The notes below the pieces were generated by a model. That model saw only the letters and a list, made by a program, of their open reading frames with translations, was not told where the DNA came from and ran no database searches. A DNA stretch of 64,000 bases from Scleromatobacter humisilvae (GTDB lineage: Bacteria; Pseudomonadota; Gammaproteobacteria; Burkholderiales; Burkholderiaceae_C): positions 186,001 through 250,000 of the forward strand of contig NZ_JAJLJH010000001.1 of assembly GCF_023231945.1 (NCBI RefSeq). Reading direction: 5' to 3'. This document shows, one piece after another, positions 8,306 through 16,662 of this stretch. A program made the position numbers and the translations under genes. The stretch's first letter is position 1, and the number at the start of each line of letters is the position of its first letter.

Positions 8306-9739
8306 TCAATGCGGCGCGGCATCGAGGATCCGGGCCGCCAGCGCGCCGTATTCGCCGCCGAAGTGGTGGCCGCCGGCCAGGGGCACCGCCTGCGCGTGCG
8401 CCGGCGCGAGTTCCGGGCACAGCGAGTCCTTCTCGTCCTGGCCGTAGATGCACAGCGTGTCCGCCGCGTCGAGCCGGGACGCCTCGGGGGCGATCGGCAG
8501 GTCGCCGCTGGGGCCGATCCAGTTGGCGAGGTGGAACTCGAACGATGCCTTCTGGCCCAGACCCAGCAGCGCCGTCAGGCGCACGCTCGCGCGCGTGGCC
8601 GGCGGCAGCCGGTTGATCGCGAAGGGCAGGACGTCGGCGCCTTGCGAGTAGCCGACCAGCAGCACCTCGCTGCGGCCCCAGCGCGCGCAGTAGAAGCGGA
8701 TGATGCGGTCGAGGTCGGCGGCCAGTTCGGCCGGCGTGCGCGCGTTCCAGAAGTAGCGCAGGGAATCGAAGCCGGCCACGGGCACGCCCTGCGCCGCGAA
8801 CGCCGCGCCCAGGCTCTTGTCGATGCCGGCCCAGCCGCCATCGCCGGACAGCAGCACGACCAGGCGACGTCCCGGCGCCGCGACCGGCAGTTCGACGACC
8901 GGCAGGTCCGCCAGCTGTTGCGGCGGCGCGCCGAGCGCGACCTGGGGCACGGCCAGCTTGCGGAACGCGCGGTCGAATGCCGCCATTGAGGCCTCCGGCG
9001 AGTGCCCGTCCGCGACGTCCACCCATGCCGCGCCTGGAACGCGCTGCACGAACGCGCGCGCCGCGTCGGCGGCAGCGGCGGGCCGCGAGTCGTCGCGCAC
9101 GGCCATCCAGGGGCTCGCCAGGGCCGCCGGGGACGGCACGAGGTCGACCGTCCCGCGCGCGGCATCGGTGCGCTCGCGCAGCGCATGGGTCGGACAAGGC
9201 GGCGTCTTCAGCTTCAGTTGCGAACTGAAGCCGAGCAGCAGGCCCGCCTCGAAGGTGCCGTTCGGCGCCTGGGCGAGCACCGAGTAGGCATAGGGCGACA
9301 CGTCGTCCGCCGCGACCAGGATCGGCAGCAGGTAGGCGGGCAGGTGCTCGTAGGCCTGCAGGTGCCGCGACAGGTTCTCGAAGGCGCCCGGCCCGAACGT
9401 GCACTTGCCGTCCTGGGCAGACAGACTGGCGTAGAACGGCGCGAACGGCACGGTCGCCACCATCGCTCCTTCGTCGAGCATCGTCCGCAGCATCTGCTCC
9501 TCGCGCCTGTCGGGAGCCGAGCCGGCGATGACCAGCAGCACGAACTGGCGCACGCCGCCGGCGGGCCGGTGGACGCGGACGTCGGAGAACAGGCCATGCG
9601 CGATGGCCTGCGACTCCGCCGCGGGCGCGGAAGGCGCCTCCTCCGCCGCGACGCGAGCGGGCCCGACGATGACGCAGAGCGCCGCGGCCAGCACGACGCC
9701 AGGGCGACGCATCGCAGCGAGGAATCGAAGCGGTCTCAT
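8306..9739 (-). CDS. acvB: AcvB/VirJ family periplasmic hydrolase
   Basis: A 477-residue exported protein with a signal peptide (about residues 1-32) and two related alpha/beta-hydrolase regions. The second, VirJ-like region carries the serine motif GYSQGADVLPF and ends with a His in AGGHHFGGEYG. In Agrobacterium, AcvB hydrolyses lysyl-phosphatidylglycerol in the periplasm and works opposite the synthase LpiA. The ATG overlaps the last codon of mprF by four bases (ATGA), so the pair is coupled, matching that biology. This makes turnover of aminoacylated lipid the best functional reading. Confidence 0.9.
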   Translation of the reverse strand: MRPLRFLAAMRRPGVVLAAALCVIVGPARVAAEEAPSAPAAESQAIAHGLFSDVRVHRPAGGVRQFVLLVIAGSAPDRREEQMLRTMLDEGAMVATVPFAPFYASLSAQDGKCTFGPGAFENLSRHLQAYEHLPAYLLPILVAADDVSPYAYSVLAQAPNGTFEAGLLLGFSSQLKLKTPPCPTHALRERTDAARGTVDLVPSPAALASPWMAVRDDSRPAAAADAARAFVQRVPGAAWVDVADGHSPEASMAAFDRAFRKLAVPQVALGAPPQQLADLPVVELPVAAPGRRLVVLLSGDGGWAGIDKSLGAAFAAQGVPVAGFDSLRYFWNARTPAELAADLDRIIRFYCARWGRSEVLLVGYSQGADVLPFAINRLPPATRASVRLTALLGLGQKASFEFHLANWIGPSGDLPIAPEASRLDAADTLCIYGQDEKDSLCPELAPAHAQAVPLAGGHHFGGEYGALAARILDAAPH

Positions 9740-12369
9740 GTCTTCTGTGCGGACTTGGCGCCGCCGATCAGGGTCGTCACGTCGGCCAGTATGAAAGCCG
9801 TGGCAAGCCCCTTCGGCGCGGCCAGGAATCGCGCTTCCCAGACCGGCGCGAACTTGTCCTTGAAGCTGCGCAGGCCGCGAAAATTGTAGAAGCGGTCGCC
9901 GTGCTCGAAGACGAGCCGCGCGATGCGCTGCCACTTCGGCGCGCTGCGGTGCTCGGTCATCCCGGCCATGGGCGACATGCCCAGGCCGAACCGCCGATAG
10001 CCTTCGGCCTGCAGGTGCAGGACGGTGCTGACGATCAGGAAATCCATCGTGCCGGGAGGCGCGTCGGGCAGGTAGCGCATGAGGTCGAGCGCGGCCTCCT
10101 CCCGGACGTCCGTCGTCAACAGGTTGGCGAACGCGATCAGGCGGTCGCCGTGGAAGACGGCGGCGACCGGAAACCGGCGCAGGTAGTCGGCGTCGAAGCG
10201 TCCGACGGAGAACGCCTTCTCGCCGCCGCGCTGCTCGGCGAGCCAGGCGTCGGAGACCGCCTGCAGCGCCGGCAGCATCGCGTCGACCCCGTCGGCGGCG
10301 ATCACCTCGAAGCGAAGCCCTTCGCGTCGCGCGCGATTCACGCCCGAGCGCAGGTTCGCGCGCAGCGCGCCCTTGAGATCGAAGTCGCCCAGCTCGATGT
10401 GCGCATGCTCGCCGAGCTTGAACGGATGCAGCCCGCAATCGAGGAACAAGGGCAGCGCCGTCGGGCGCACGTGGTAGAACGCGGCGCGGCCGCCGTGGTC
10501 GGTGGCCATCTCCATGAATCGCCAGACCATGTCGGGGAACTCCTTCGCGTCGCCGCAAGGCCCGAACAGGCCGACCCACGAGCGGCCCTGCTTGCCGAAC
10601 ATCAGGAAGCTGCGGCCGGTCGGCGAGAACATCAGGTGCTTGTCGCCGATCAGCGCGTAGCAGGCGTCCGAGGACGGGTTGTCGCGCGCGATCGCGGCCG
10701 CGCGTTCGATCTCCTCCGGCGTCGTCTCCGCGAGTTCCCCGGCGGGCGGCCGCAGCAGCTCCCACAGCCCGTAGGCGAGCGCCAGCAGCGCGACGGCGGT
10801 CAGCGCGCGCAGCGAGCGCGGCGCCTGGCCGTCGAGTTCGAACTGCCACCAGAGGCGGTTGCTGTAGTCCACCTCCTTGAACGCGAAGAACAGGATCCAC
10901 GCGCAGGCGACCACCACGCCGCCGAGCGCGACCACCCATTCGGGCTCCAGGTGCTGCGCGAAGAACGAGGAGCGACGGTCGAACTGCCGCCGCGAGATCG
11001 CCAGCAGCACCACCAGCGACAGCAGGAACTCCGCCTCGTGCAGCGCGATGCCCTTCGGCAGCGCCAGGGCCGCGGCGACGATCGCGAGCGCGGATGCGAT
11101 CCACCAGGCGACGTCCAGCCGGTGCAGGATGCCGCGCGCGACGATGATGAGGCCCAGCCCGGCGACGCTGCCGATGAAGTGCGATGCCTCGATGAGGGGC
11201 AGCGGCACGCGCAGCGCGGCGAGTAGCTCGCGGGCGTCGTCGGTGAACGGCGTGACGCCCGAGACGATCAGCCAGATGCCCGCGATGAGCGTCAGGGCCG
11301 CGAGCAGCGTCGGGCTGAGGCGCACGGCCATGCGTCCGACCGGCGCGGCGATGCCCGAGCGCAGCTCGTGGACGACCAGCAGCCCCGTCGCGACCACCAG
11401 CGGAAGCACGTAGTAGATGCCGCGATTGAGCAGCAGCGCGCCGAGCATCGCGTCGCGCGGGATGCCGTTGCCGGCCGCCAGCAGCATCACCGTCTCGAAG
11501 ACGCCGATCCCGCCGGGGATGTGGCTGATGATGCCCGCAGTGATCGCGATGGCGTAGAACGCCACGAAGGCCGGGAGCGGAAGCGGGCCCGGCGGCAGCA
11601 GCAGCCACAGCACAAGGGCGGAAGCCGCGAGCTCGATCGCCGAGATCGCCAGCTGGCGCAGCGCCAGCTCGATCGGCGGCAACTGGATGCGCCAGGCGCT
11701 GCCGATGCCGATCGACGACCGGCGGCCGCACAGCCACACGAAGCCGAGCAGCACGAGCAGCATCGCGGCCGCGACCAGGCGCAGCGCCCAGCCATGCAGG
11801 TGCAGCAGCCGCGCGACGTCGTGCGCGCCCCAGAGCAGGCCCAGCGCGCCGAAGAACAGCATTCCCAGGCCGAACGCGGCCGCGTTGAAGACGATCGCCC
11901 GCGCGACCTGCGGCGGCTGCACGCCCGCCGCGGAATAGAGCCGCATGCGAACGACGCCGCCGGACAGCGGCCCCAGTCCGACCGTGTTGGACAGCGCGTA
12001 GGCGACGAACGAGGTCAGCAGCACCGTCTTGCCGCTCACCGTCGCGCCGACGTAGCGCAGTGCCGATGCGTCATAGCGCGTGAGCGCCAGGTAGCTGAAG
12101 GCCGTGGCCAGCAGCGCCGCGGCGATGTTCGGCGCCGGCGTGGCGACGACGGCCGACATGACGTCGGCGTAGTGAACCTCCTGGAGCAGGCGCCGCAGCG
12201 AGATCCCGATCGCGGCCGTCAGGGCCAGGCCCAGCAGCGACAGCAGCCACGGCCGCAGGCGCGCCCACCACTCGGCGGGGTCGGCCGGGTCGAGCAAGGG
12301 GGCGCCAGGCACCTGGCGTTCGGTCTGGTCCACGTCCGTTCGCTTGCGATCCGCTCGTTGATTCGACAT
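9736..12369 (-). CDS. mprF: Phosphatidylglycerol lysyltransferase/flippase, MprF
   Basis: A large (877-residue) bifunctional membrane enzyme. The N-terminal two thirds are a flippase region of about 14 hydrophobic helices; the C-terminal part from about residue 560 is the cytoplasmic GNAT-like synthase that moves an aminoacyl group from tRNA to phosphatidylglycerol (SPTGRSFLMFGKQG, MSPMAGMTEHRSAPKWQR). Lysyl-PG lowers negative surface charge and gives resistance to cationic peptides and acid. The start at MSNQRADRK is the most sensible but has no clear ribosome site. Two tRNA-Lys genes lie directly upstream on the same strand, which may be coincidence. Confidence 0.94.
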   Translation of the reverse strand: MSNQRADRKRTDVDQTERQVPGAPLLDPADPAEWWARLRPWLLSLLGLALTAAIGISLRRLLQEVHYADVMSAVVATPAPNIAAALLATAFSYLALTRYDASALRYVGATVSGKTVLLTSFVAYALSNTVGLGPLSGGVVRMRLYSAAGVQPPQVARAIVFNAAAFGLGMLFFGALGLLWGAHDVARLLHLHGWALRLVAAAMLLVLLGFVWLCGRRSSIGIGSAWRIQLPPIELALRQLAISAIELAASALVLWLLLPPGPLPLPAFVAFYAIAITAGIISHIPGGIGVFETVMLLAAGNGIPRDAMLGALLLNRGIYYVLPLVVATGLLVVHELRSGIAAPVGRMAVRLSPTLLAALTLIAGIWLIVSGVTPFTDDARELLAALRVPLPLIEASHFIGSVAGLGLIIVARGILHRLDVAWWIASALAIVAAALALPKGIALHEAEFLLSLVVLLAISRRQFDRRSSFFAQHLEPEWVVALGGVVVACAWILFFAFKEVDYSNRLWWQFELDGQAPRSLRALTAVALLALAYGLWELLRPPAGELAETTPEEIERAAAIARDNPSSDACYALIGDKHLMFSPTGRSFLMFGKQGRSWVGLFGPCGDAKEFPDMVWRFMEMATDHGGRAAFYHVRPTALPLFLDCGLHPFKLGEHAHIELGDFDLKGALRANLRSGVNRARREGLRFEVIAADGVDAMLPALQAVSDAWLAEQRGGEKAFSVGRFDADYLRRFPVAAVFHGDRLIAFANLLTTDVREEAALDLMRYLPDAPPGTMDFLIVSTVLHLQAEGYRRFGLGMSPMAGMTEHRSAPKWQRIARLVFEHGDRFYNFRGLRSFKDKFAPVWEARFLAAPKGLATAFILADVTTLIGGAKSAQKT

Positions 12370-12496
12370 TTGACCAGACTGCGAGAGCAGCCTGCGCGCC
12401 GGGACGGCGACCGTCGCCCACCATCGACTGCGACGTCGTCTCGCGATGGCCACGCCTCGCACTTCGGCGCCACGAAGAGGCGACGCCACAAAGGCA

Positions 12497-12525
12497 AACG
12501 GCCCAGACTTGACGCCTGAGCCGTT
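12497..12525 (-). terminator. Stem-loop terminator after the tRNA-Lys genes
   Basis: On the minus strand AACGGCTCAG pairs with CTGGGCCGTT (10 bp, one G-U) across a nine-base loop, then TTGCCTTTG follows. It lies 18 bp beyond the CCA end of the nearer tRNA. The T-run is interrupted, so efficiency may be modest. Confidence 0.5.
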
Positions 12526-12543
12526 CACTCTTCTTCTTAATTT

Positions 12544-12619
12544 TGGTGGGCCCTGAGTGACTCGAACACTCGACCTACGGATTAAGAGTCCGCTGCTCTA
12601 CCAACTGAGCTAAGAGCCC
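12544..12619 (-). tRNA. tRNA-Lys (anticodon CUU)
   Basis: The 76-base cloverleaf includes an encoded CCA. The 7-bp acceptor stem GGGCTCT/AGGGCCC has one U-G pair; the D-arm is GCTCAGTTGGTAGAGC, the anticodon loop CTCTTAA gives CUU, and the T-loop is TTCGAGT. It reads the lysine codon AAG. A second tRNA-Lys gene lies 159 bp upstream on the same strand. Confidence 0.97.
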
Positions 12620-12677
12620 GAAATTCTCGGTTGCTGCCTTCGCAAACCTACTGCTTTCGCGAAAACTGCAGCCTCAG

Positions 12678-12707
12678 ATTCTACTTTGATTTTTGCTCGA
12701 CATGCAA
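12678..12707 (-). promoter_or_regulatory. Possible promoter of tRNA-Lys(CUU)
   Basis: On the minus strand TAGAAT (12678-12683, five of six matches) is preceded after 18 bp by TTGCAT (12702-12707). The AT-rich inter-tRNA spacer also holds an 8-bp inverted repeat TTTTTGCT/AGCAAAAA. Transcription would start about 50 bases before the tRNA. Read-through from the upstream tRNA gene is an alternative. Confidence 0.35.
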
Positions 12708-12778
12708 GCAAAAACTTCGAGACCATCCGGAAGACCGTTGCCGTTCGACGCGTGTTGCGGTGCGTCTCGCGGGTCGGG

Positions 12779-12854
12779 TGGTGGGTTGTGCGGGACTCGA
12801 ACCCACGACCTACGGATTAAAAGTCCGCTGCTCTACCAGCTGAGCTAACAACCC
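12779..12854 (-). tRNA. tRNA-Lys (anticodon UUU)
   Basis: The 76-base cloverleaf has an encoded CCA and a perfect 7-bp acceptor stem GGGTTGT/ACAACCC. The anticodon stem GCGGA/TCCGT encloses loop CTTTTAA, giving UUU, which reads AAA and AAG. D- and T-arms are standard. The D-arm, anticodon-stem and variable-loop sequences are almost identical to the CUU gene downstream, so the pair arose by duplication. Confidence 0.97.
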
Positions 12855-12942
12855 CGTTTCCGGCAGAGCCTCAAATCATATCATGGCTTGCCGAGCGGCG
12901 ACAAGACCCCGCTGACTCGGCAAGCAACTCCCGGCGGCCTCT

Positions 12943-13788
12943 TCACTTCAACAGCTGCGCGACGATCTCGCCGGCGGCGGCCATGCCGAAGCTGGCGGTG
13001 ACGACGACCGTCGAGCCGTAGCCGTGGCAGTTGAGCGTGTTGTCGCGGCGCGCTTCGGCCGCGGGCGACGCGTCGCCCGCGGCGTCGATCTCGCAGGCCA
13101 CCTCTTCCGGCTCGGGCGGCGCCACGGCCTCGCGCGAGAACACGCAGCGCACGCCGATCTTTCCCGTGCGCGGCGCGCCGTGCTGCGAGCGCAGGCGCTG
13201 GCGCAGGCTGGCCAGCAGCGGGTCGTGCGTGGTGGCGTGCAGGTCGTCGATCTCCAGCTTTTCCGCGCGCCGCTTGCCGCCTGCGGCGCCGCAGGTGACG
13301 AAGGCGGTGCCGGTGCGGCGCGCCCACGCGGCGAGCGCGAGCTTGGCCTTGCTCTGGTCGCAGGCGTCGATGACGGCGTCGACCTCGATCGGCAGCAGGC
13401 CGGGCCAGTTGTCGGCGTCGGCGAACTCCTCGATGCAGTGGACGATGCAGCCCGGGTGGATGTCGGCGATGCGGCGAGCGAGCGCCTCGGCCTTGGACAT
13501 GCCGATCGTCTGCCCCGTCGCCTGGATCTGGCGGTTGACGTTGGATTCGGAGACGTGGTCGAGGTCGATCAGCACCAGCTGCGCGACGCCGCTGCGCGCG
13601 AGCGCCTCGACGGCCCACGAGCCGACGCCGCCGAGCCCGACGACGGCCACGCGCGCCGCGCGCACGCGCGCGTAGCCGCGGGCGCCGTAAAGGCGCTTGA
13701 GGCCGCCGAAGCGGCGTTCGAGATCCGCGTCGTCGTCCGCCGCCGCGACGGCGGACGTCGCGGCGAGGACGTCGGGAGCGAGGGTCAC
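12943..13788 (-). CDS. tcdA: tRNA threonylcarbamoyladenosine dehydratase
   Basis: A 281-residue E1-like enzyme of the ThiF/MoeB superfamily (TcdA/CsdL). It uses ATP to cyclise t6A at position 37 of tRNAs reading ANN codons. The nucleotide-binding loop GLGGVGS is at residues 51-57; NVNRQIQAT and DACDQSKAK are the usual following family motifs. The start is GTG, overlapping the cpoB stop by four bases (GTGA). tRNA-Lys carries t6A/ct6A, and both tRNA-Lys genes follow immediately downstream. Confidence 0.93.
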   Translation of the reverse strand: MTLAPDVLAATSAVAAADDDADLERRFGGLKRLYGARGYARVRAARVAVVGLGGVGSWAVEALARSGVAQLVLIDLDHVSESNVNRQIQATGQTIGMSKAEALARRIADIHPGCIVHCIEEFADADNWPGLLPIEVDAVIDACDQSKAKLALAAWARRTGTAFVTCGAAGGKRRAEKLEIDDLHATTHDPLLASLRQRLRSQHGAPRTGKIGVRCVFSREAVAPPEPEEVACEIDAAGDASPAAEARRDNTLNCHGYGSTVVVTASFGMAAAGEIVAQLLK

Positions 13789-14597
13789 TTCAGCGACGCC
13801 AGACGTTCCTTGCCCGCGACCGCGGCCTCGGACTTCGGATACGTCTTCATCAGGTCGGCCAGCGTGGCCTTGGCGCCCTTGATGTCGCGCAGCTCGATCT
13901 GGCAGTTGGCGACCGCCAGCTCCGCCTCGGGCGCGCGCGCGTGGTCGGGCGCCGCGGCGATGAACGCCTTGAACGTGACGATCGCGCCCTTGAAGTCGCG
14001 ATTGCCGTACTGCGCGTTGCCCAGCCAGTAGCGCGCCAGGTCGGCGTAGCCGCTGGCCGGCCAGCGGCGCAGGAAGTTGCCGAGCGAGGCCTGCGCCTTG
14101 TCGAAGTCGCCGCTGCGCAGGGTGGCCGTGGCGGCCTCGTACGCGGCGATTTCCTCGGGGTCGGCCATGAAGGTCTTGCCGTCGAGGTTGACCTGCTGCG
14201 GCTCGACGCGCTTCAGGCGATCGTCGACGCCCTGCGCGATGTTCTTCTGCTGGCGCTGCACGTCGGACAGATCCTTGGCGAGCTGCTCGTTGGCGCCACG
14301 CAGCTGCGCGATCTGCTGGCGCAGCTGCTCGTTCTGGTTCGTCAGGTCGAGCAGCGCGTTCTGCAGCTGCTGCAGTTGCTGCGCGGTCTGGCCGCCCTGC
14401 GCCTTCGACGCGTCTTCCAGCGCCGAGATGCGCGTGCGCAGGTCGATGATCGCGCGACGCGCCTCGTCGTCGTCGAACAGGCCGGCGTGCGCGCTCGTGC
14501 CGCAGGCGAGCAAGGCCGCCACGGCGCAGGCGCGGCGCACGGCCGCGAATGCGCGCGGGCCAGGCCGGCCCGCGTCAAGCCCCACGACCGGCGACAT
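13785..14597 (-). CDS. cpoB: Cell division coordinator CpoB (YbgF)
   Basis: A periplasmic 270-residue protein of the Tol-Pal system that links outer-membrane constriction to septal peptidoglycan synthesis. It has an N-terminal export signal ending near CGTSAHA, then a Gln-rich coiled coil (about residues 50-125, trimerisation) and a C-terminal TPR domain with repeats around ADLARYWLGNAQYGNRDF and APEAELAVANCQIEL. The ATG overlaps the pal stop by one base (TGATG), so translation is coupled to pal. Confidence 0.93.
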   Translation of the reverse strand: MSPVVGLDAGRPGPRAFAAVRRACAVAALLACGTSAHAGLFDDDEARRAIIDLRTRISALEDASKAQGGQTAQQLQQLQNALLDLTNQNEQLRQQIAQLRGANEQLAKDLSDVQRQQKNIAQGVDDRLKRVEPQQVNLDGKTFMADPEEIAAYEAATATLRSGDFDKAQASLGNFLRRWPASGYADLARYWLGNAQYGNRDFKGAIVTFKAFIAAAPDHARAPEAELAVANCQIELRDIKGAKATLADLMKTYPKSEAAVAGKERLASLK

Positions 14598-15130
14598 CAC
14601 TTGCTGCGCAGTTCGACGCGGCGATTCTTCGCCCACGCCGACTCGTCATGGCCGTCGACCGCCGGACGCTCCTTGCCGTAGCTGACGGCCTCGAGCTGCG
14701 AGTCGCCGACGCCCAGCACCTTCATCTGCTGCACCACCGCCTCGGCGCGCTTCTGGCCCAGCGCCAGGTTGTATTCGCTGCCGCCGCGCTCGTCGGTGTG
14801 GCCTTCGGCCACTTCCTTGGCGCCCGAGTTGGCCTTGAGCATCTTGGCGTGCGACTCGACGATCCCGCGGTACTCGTCCTTGACGGCGTAGCTGTCGAAG
14901 TCGAAGTAGATGACGCGGTCCATCGTCGCCGGCGTCGTCTGCTGGCCGCTCAGGTCGGTCGTCGTGACCGTCGAGGCGCCCGTGCCGGGCGTCGTGTCGG
15001 TCGTCGTGCGCTGGGTCGTGACGTCCTTCTTCTCGACCTCGGCCGGCTTGTCCAGCTTCGTCGATGCGCAACCTGCCACCACCGCCAGGCTGGCCAGCGC
15101 CAGCAACATCTTTCCGGAATTCCTGTTCAT
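14597..15130 (-). CDS. pal: Peptidoglycan-associated lipoprotein Pal
   Basis: An outer-membrane lipoprotein of 177 residues that binds peptidoglycan and TolB. Lipobox LAVVAGC places the acylated Cys near residue 21. A Thr-rich linker (residues 30-65) leads to an OmpA-like domain: VIYFDFDSYAV, then EGHTDERGGSEYNLALGQKRA with the diaminopimelate-binding Asp and Arg, and KNRRVEL at the end. The start is MNRNSGK. It stands between tolB (69 bp upstream) and cpoB. Confidence 0.96.
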   Translation of the reverse strand: MNRNSGKMLLALASLAVVAGCASTKLDKPAEVEKKDVTTQRTTTDTTPGTGASTVTTTDLSGQQTTPATMDRVIYFDFDSYAVKDEYRGIVESHAKMLKANSGAKEVAEGHTDERGGSEYNLALGQKRAEAVVQQMKVLGVGDSQLEAVSYGKERPAVDGHDESAWAKNRRVELRSK

Positions 15131-15199
15131 CGATTTTCTCCTACCAGCACTATGAAACACATGGCCGCGGCGCGCGAGTCGCCCCGGTTTTCCCCACAA

Positions 15200-16474
15200 T
15201 CAGCGGCCGTACGGGCCCCAGACAGGTTCTCGGATGTCGAGGCCCGATTCGAGCAGCTTCGACTTGAATTTGCCATCGGTCGTGGTCGTCATCAACACGT
15301 CGCGGCCGTCGGCCTTGGTGGCGTAGATGATGTAGCGGCCGTTCGGCGCGAAGCTCGGGCTCTCGTCGTCGTTGGTGTCGCTGACGCCGCGCACGTCGCC
15401 CGAGGCCAGGTCCATCACCATGACCTTGAAGCCGCTGCCGCGCGAGATGTACGCAAGAAGCTTGCCGTCCGGGCTCAGAGCGGGGCTGATGTTGTAGGCG
15501 CCGCTGAACGTGACCCGCGTCGCGCCGCCGCCGCTCACCGACTGCCTGTAGATCTGCGGGCCGCCGCCGCGGTCGCTCACGAAATAGATGAAGGCGCCGT
15601 CCGGCGAGAACTTGGCCTCGGTGTCGATGCCGGTGCTCTCGGTGATGCGGCGCACGTTGGCGCCGCTGCGGTCCATCAGGTAGACGTGCGAGCCGCCGTC
15701 GCGCGACAGCGTCACCGCCAGGGTGCGGCCGTCCGGCGAGAACGACGGCGCGCTGTTGGAACCCTTGAACGCCGCGACTTCGCGCGTGGTGCCGGCGTGC
15801 ACGTTGCGGATGACGACCTTGGCCTTGCGGTCATGGAAGGTGACGTAGGCCAGCTCGCTGCCGTCCGGCGACCACGCCGGCGAGATGATCGGCTGGTTGT
15901 CGATCAGCGCGGCCTGGATGTTCTCGCCGTCGGCGTCGGTGATGCGCAGCGTGTACTTGCCGGGCGCCTTGGTGACGTAGGCGATGCGCGTGGAAAAGAT
16001 GCCGCGCTCGCCGGTGAGCTTCTGATAGATCTGGTCGGACACGTGGTGCGCGGCCAGGCGCAGGTCGGCGGGCAGCGTCGGCTCGCTCTGGCCGCCCTGG
16101 TCGGCGCCCTTGATGACGTCCCACAGGCGGAAGCGCACGTCGATGCGGCCATCGGCCAGGCGCGAGGCCGAGCCGGCGACCACCGCGTTGGCGCCGCGCG
16201 AGCGCAAGGTGTTGTAGTCGGGCGTGCCGTTCTCGTCGGCCGGCGCCACGCCGTCGACGATCTTGAACACGCCGCTGCGCTCGAGGTCGGCGCGCACGAT
16301 GGCCGAGATCGACTGGGCTTGGCGATCCTCGTCGCGGAAGCGCCCGAGCACGATGGGGATCTGGGTCGCGCCGACGCCATTGATCTCGACGTGGAATTGG
16401 GCGAACGCCGGACTCAGTGCCGGCAGCGCGAGGGAGGCGCCGAGGGCGCGCAAGGCTTGTCTTCTAGGCCACAT
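15200..16474 (-). CDS. tolB: Tol-Pal system protein TolB
   Basis: A periplasmic beta-propeller of 424 residues that contacts Pal and, in phage and colicin import, Tol partners. An Arg-rich signal peptide ends at SPAFA; the N-terminal alpha/beta domain covers residues 27-165. The C-terminal propeller shows repeated blade motifs such as SPAWSPDGSELAYVT, APSFSPDGRTLAVT and AKFSPDGAFIYFVSD. It is the first gene of tolB-pal-cpoB-tcdA. TolQ, TolR and TolA are not beside it: the upstream neighbour is a divergent ABC transporter. Confidence 0.96.
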   Translation of the reverse strand: MWPRRQALRALGASLALPALSPAFAQFHVEINGVGATQIPIVLGRFRDEDRQAQSISAIVRADLERSGVFKIVDGVAPADENGTPDYNTLRSRGANAVVAGSASRLADGRIDVRFRLWDVIKGADQGGQSEPTLPADLRLAAHHVSDQIYQKLTGERGIFSTRIAYVTKAPGKYTLRITDADGENIQAALIDNQPIISPAWSPDGSELAYVTFHDRKAKVVIRNVHAGTTREVAAFKGSNSAPSFSPDGRTLAVTLSRDGGSHVYLMDRSGANVRRITESTGIDTEAKFSPDGAFIYFVSDRGGGPQIYRQSVSGGGATRVTFSGAYNISPALSPDGKLLAYISRGSGFKVMVMDLASGDVRGVSDTNDDESPSFAPNGRYIIYATKADGRDVLMTTTTDGKFKSKLLESGLDIREPVWGPYGR

Positions 16475-16662
16475 GGAGGATTCAATGAGTCCTGTTCAGT
16501 CGGAAAGGTTCCGGGGAAACATCTCATGCTGTTCAGCAGGCGCATTGTAGGCAGCAAGAACGAGGCCTGCTTGTAGGTCAACAGCGCATCCGCCCGGGGC
16601 CGGATAATGCGCGTTCCTGTCGTTCGGCGGGCGGCACCGGCCGTCCGCCCCATCCCGCCTCG

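Noticed and set aside
12660-12715. TTTTTGCT/AGCAAAAA inverted repeat between the tRNA genes as a terminator
   Set aside because: No T-run follows on the minus strand; the stretch reads better as part of a promoter for the second tRNA.
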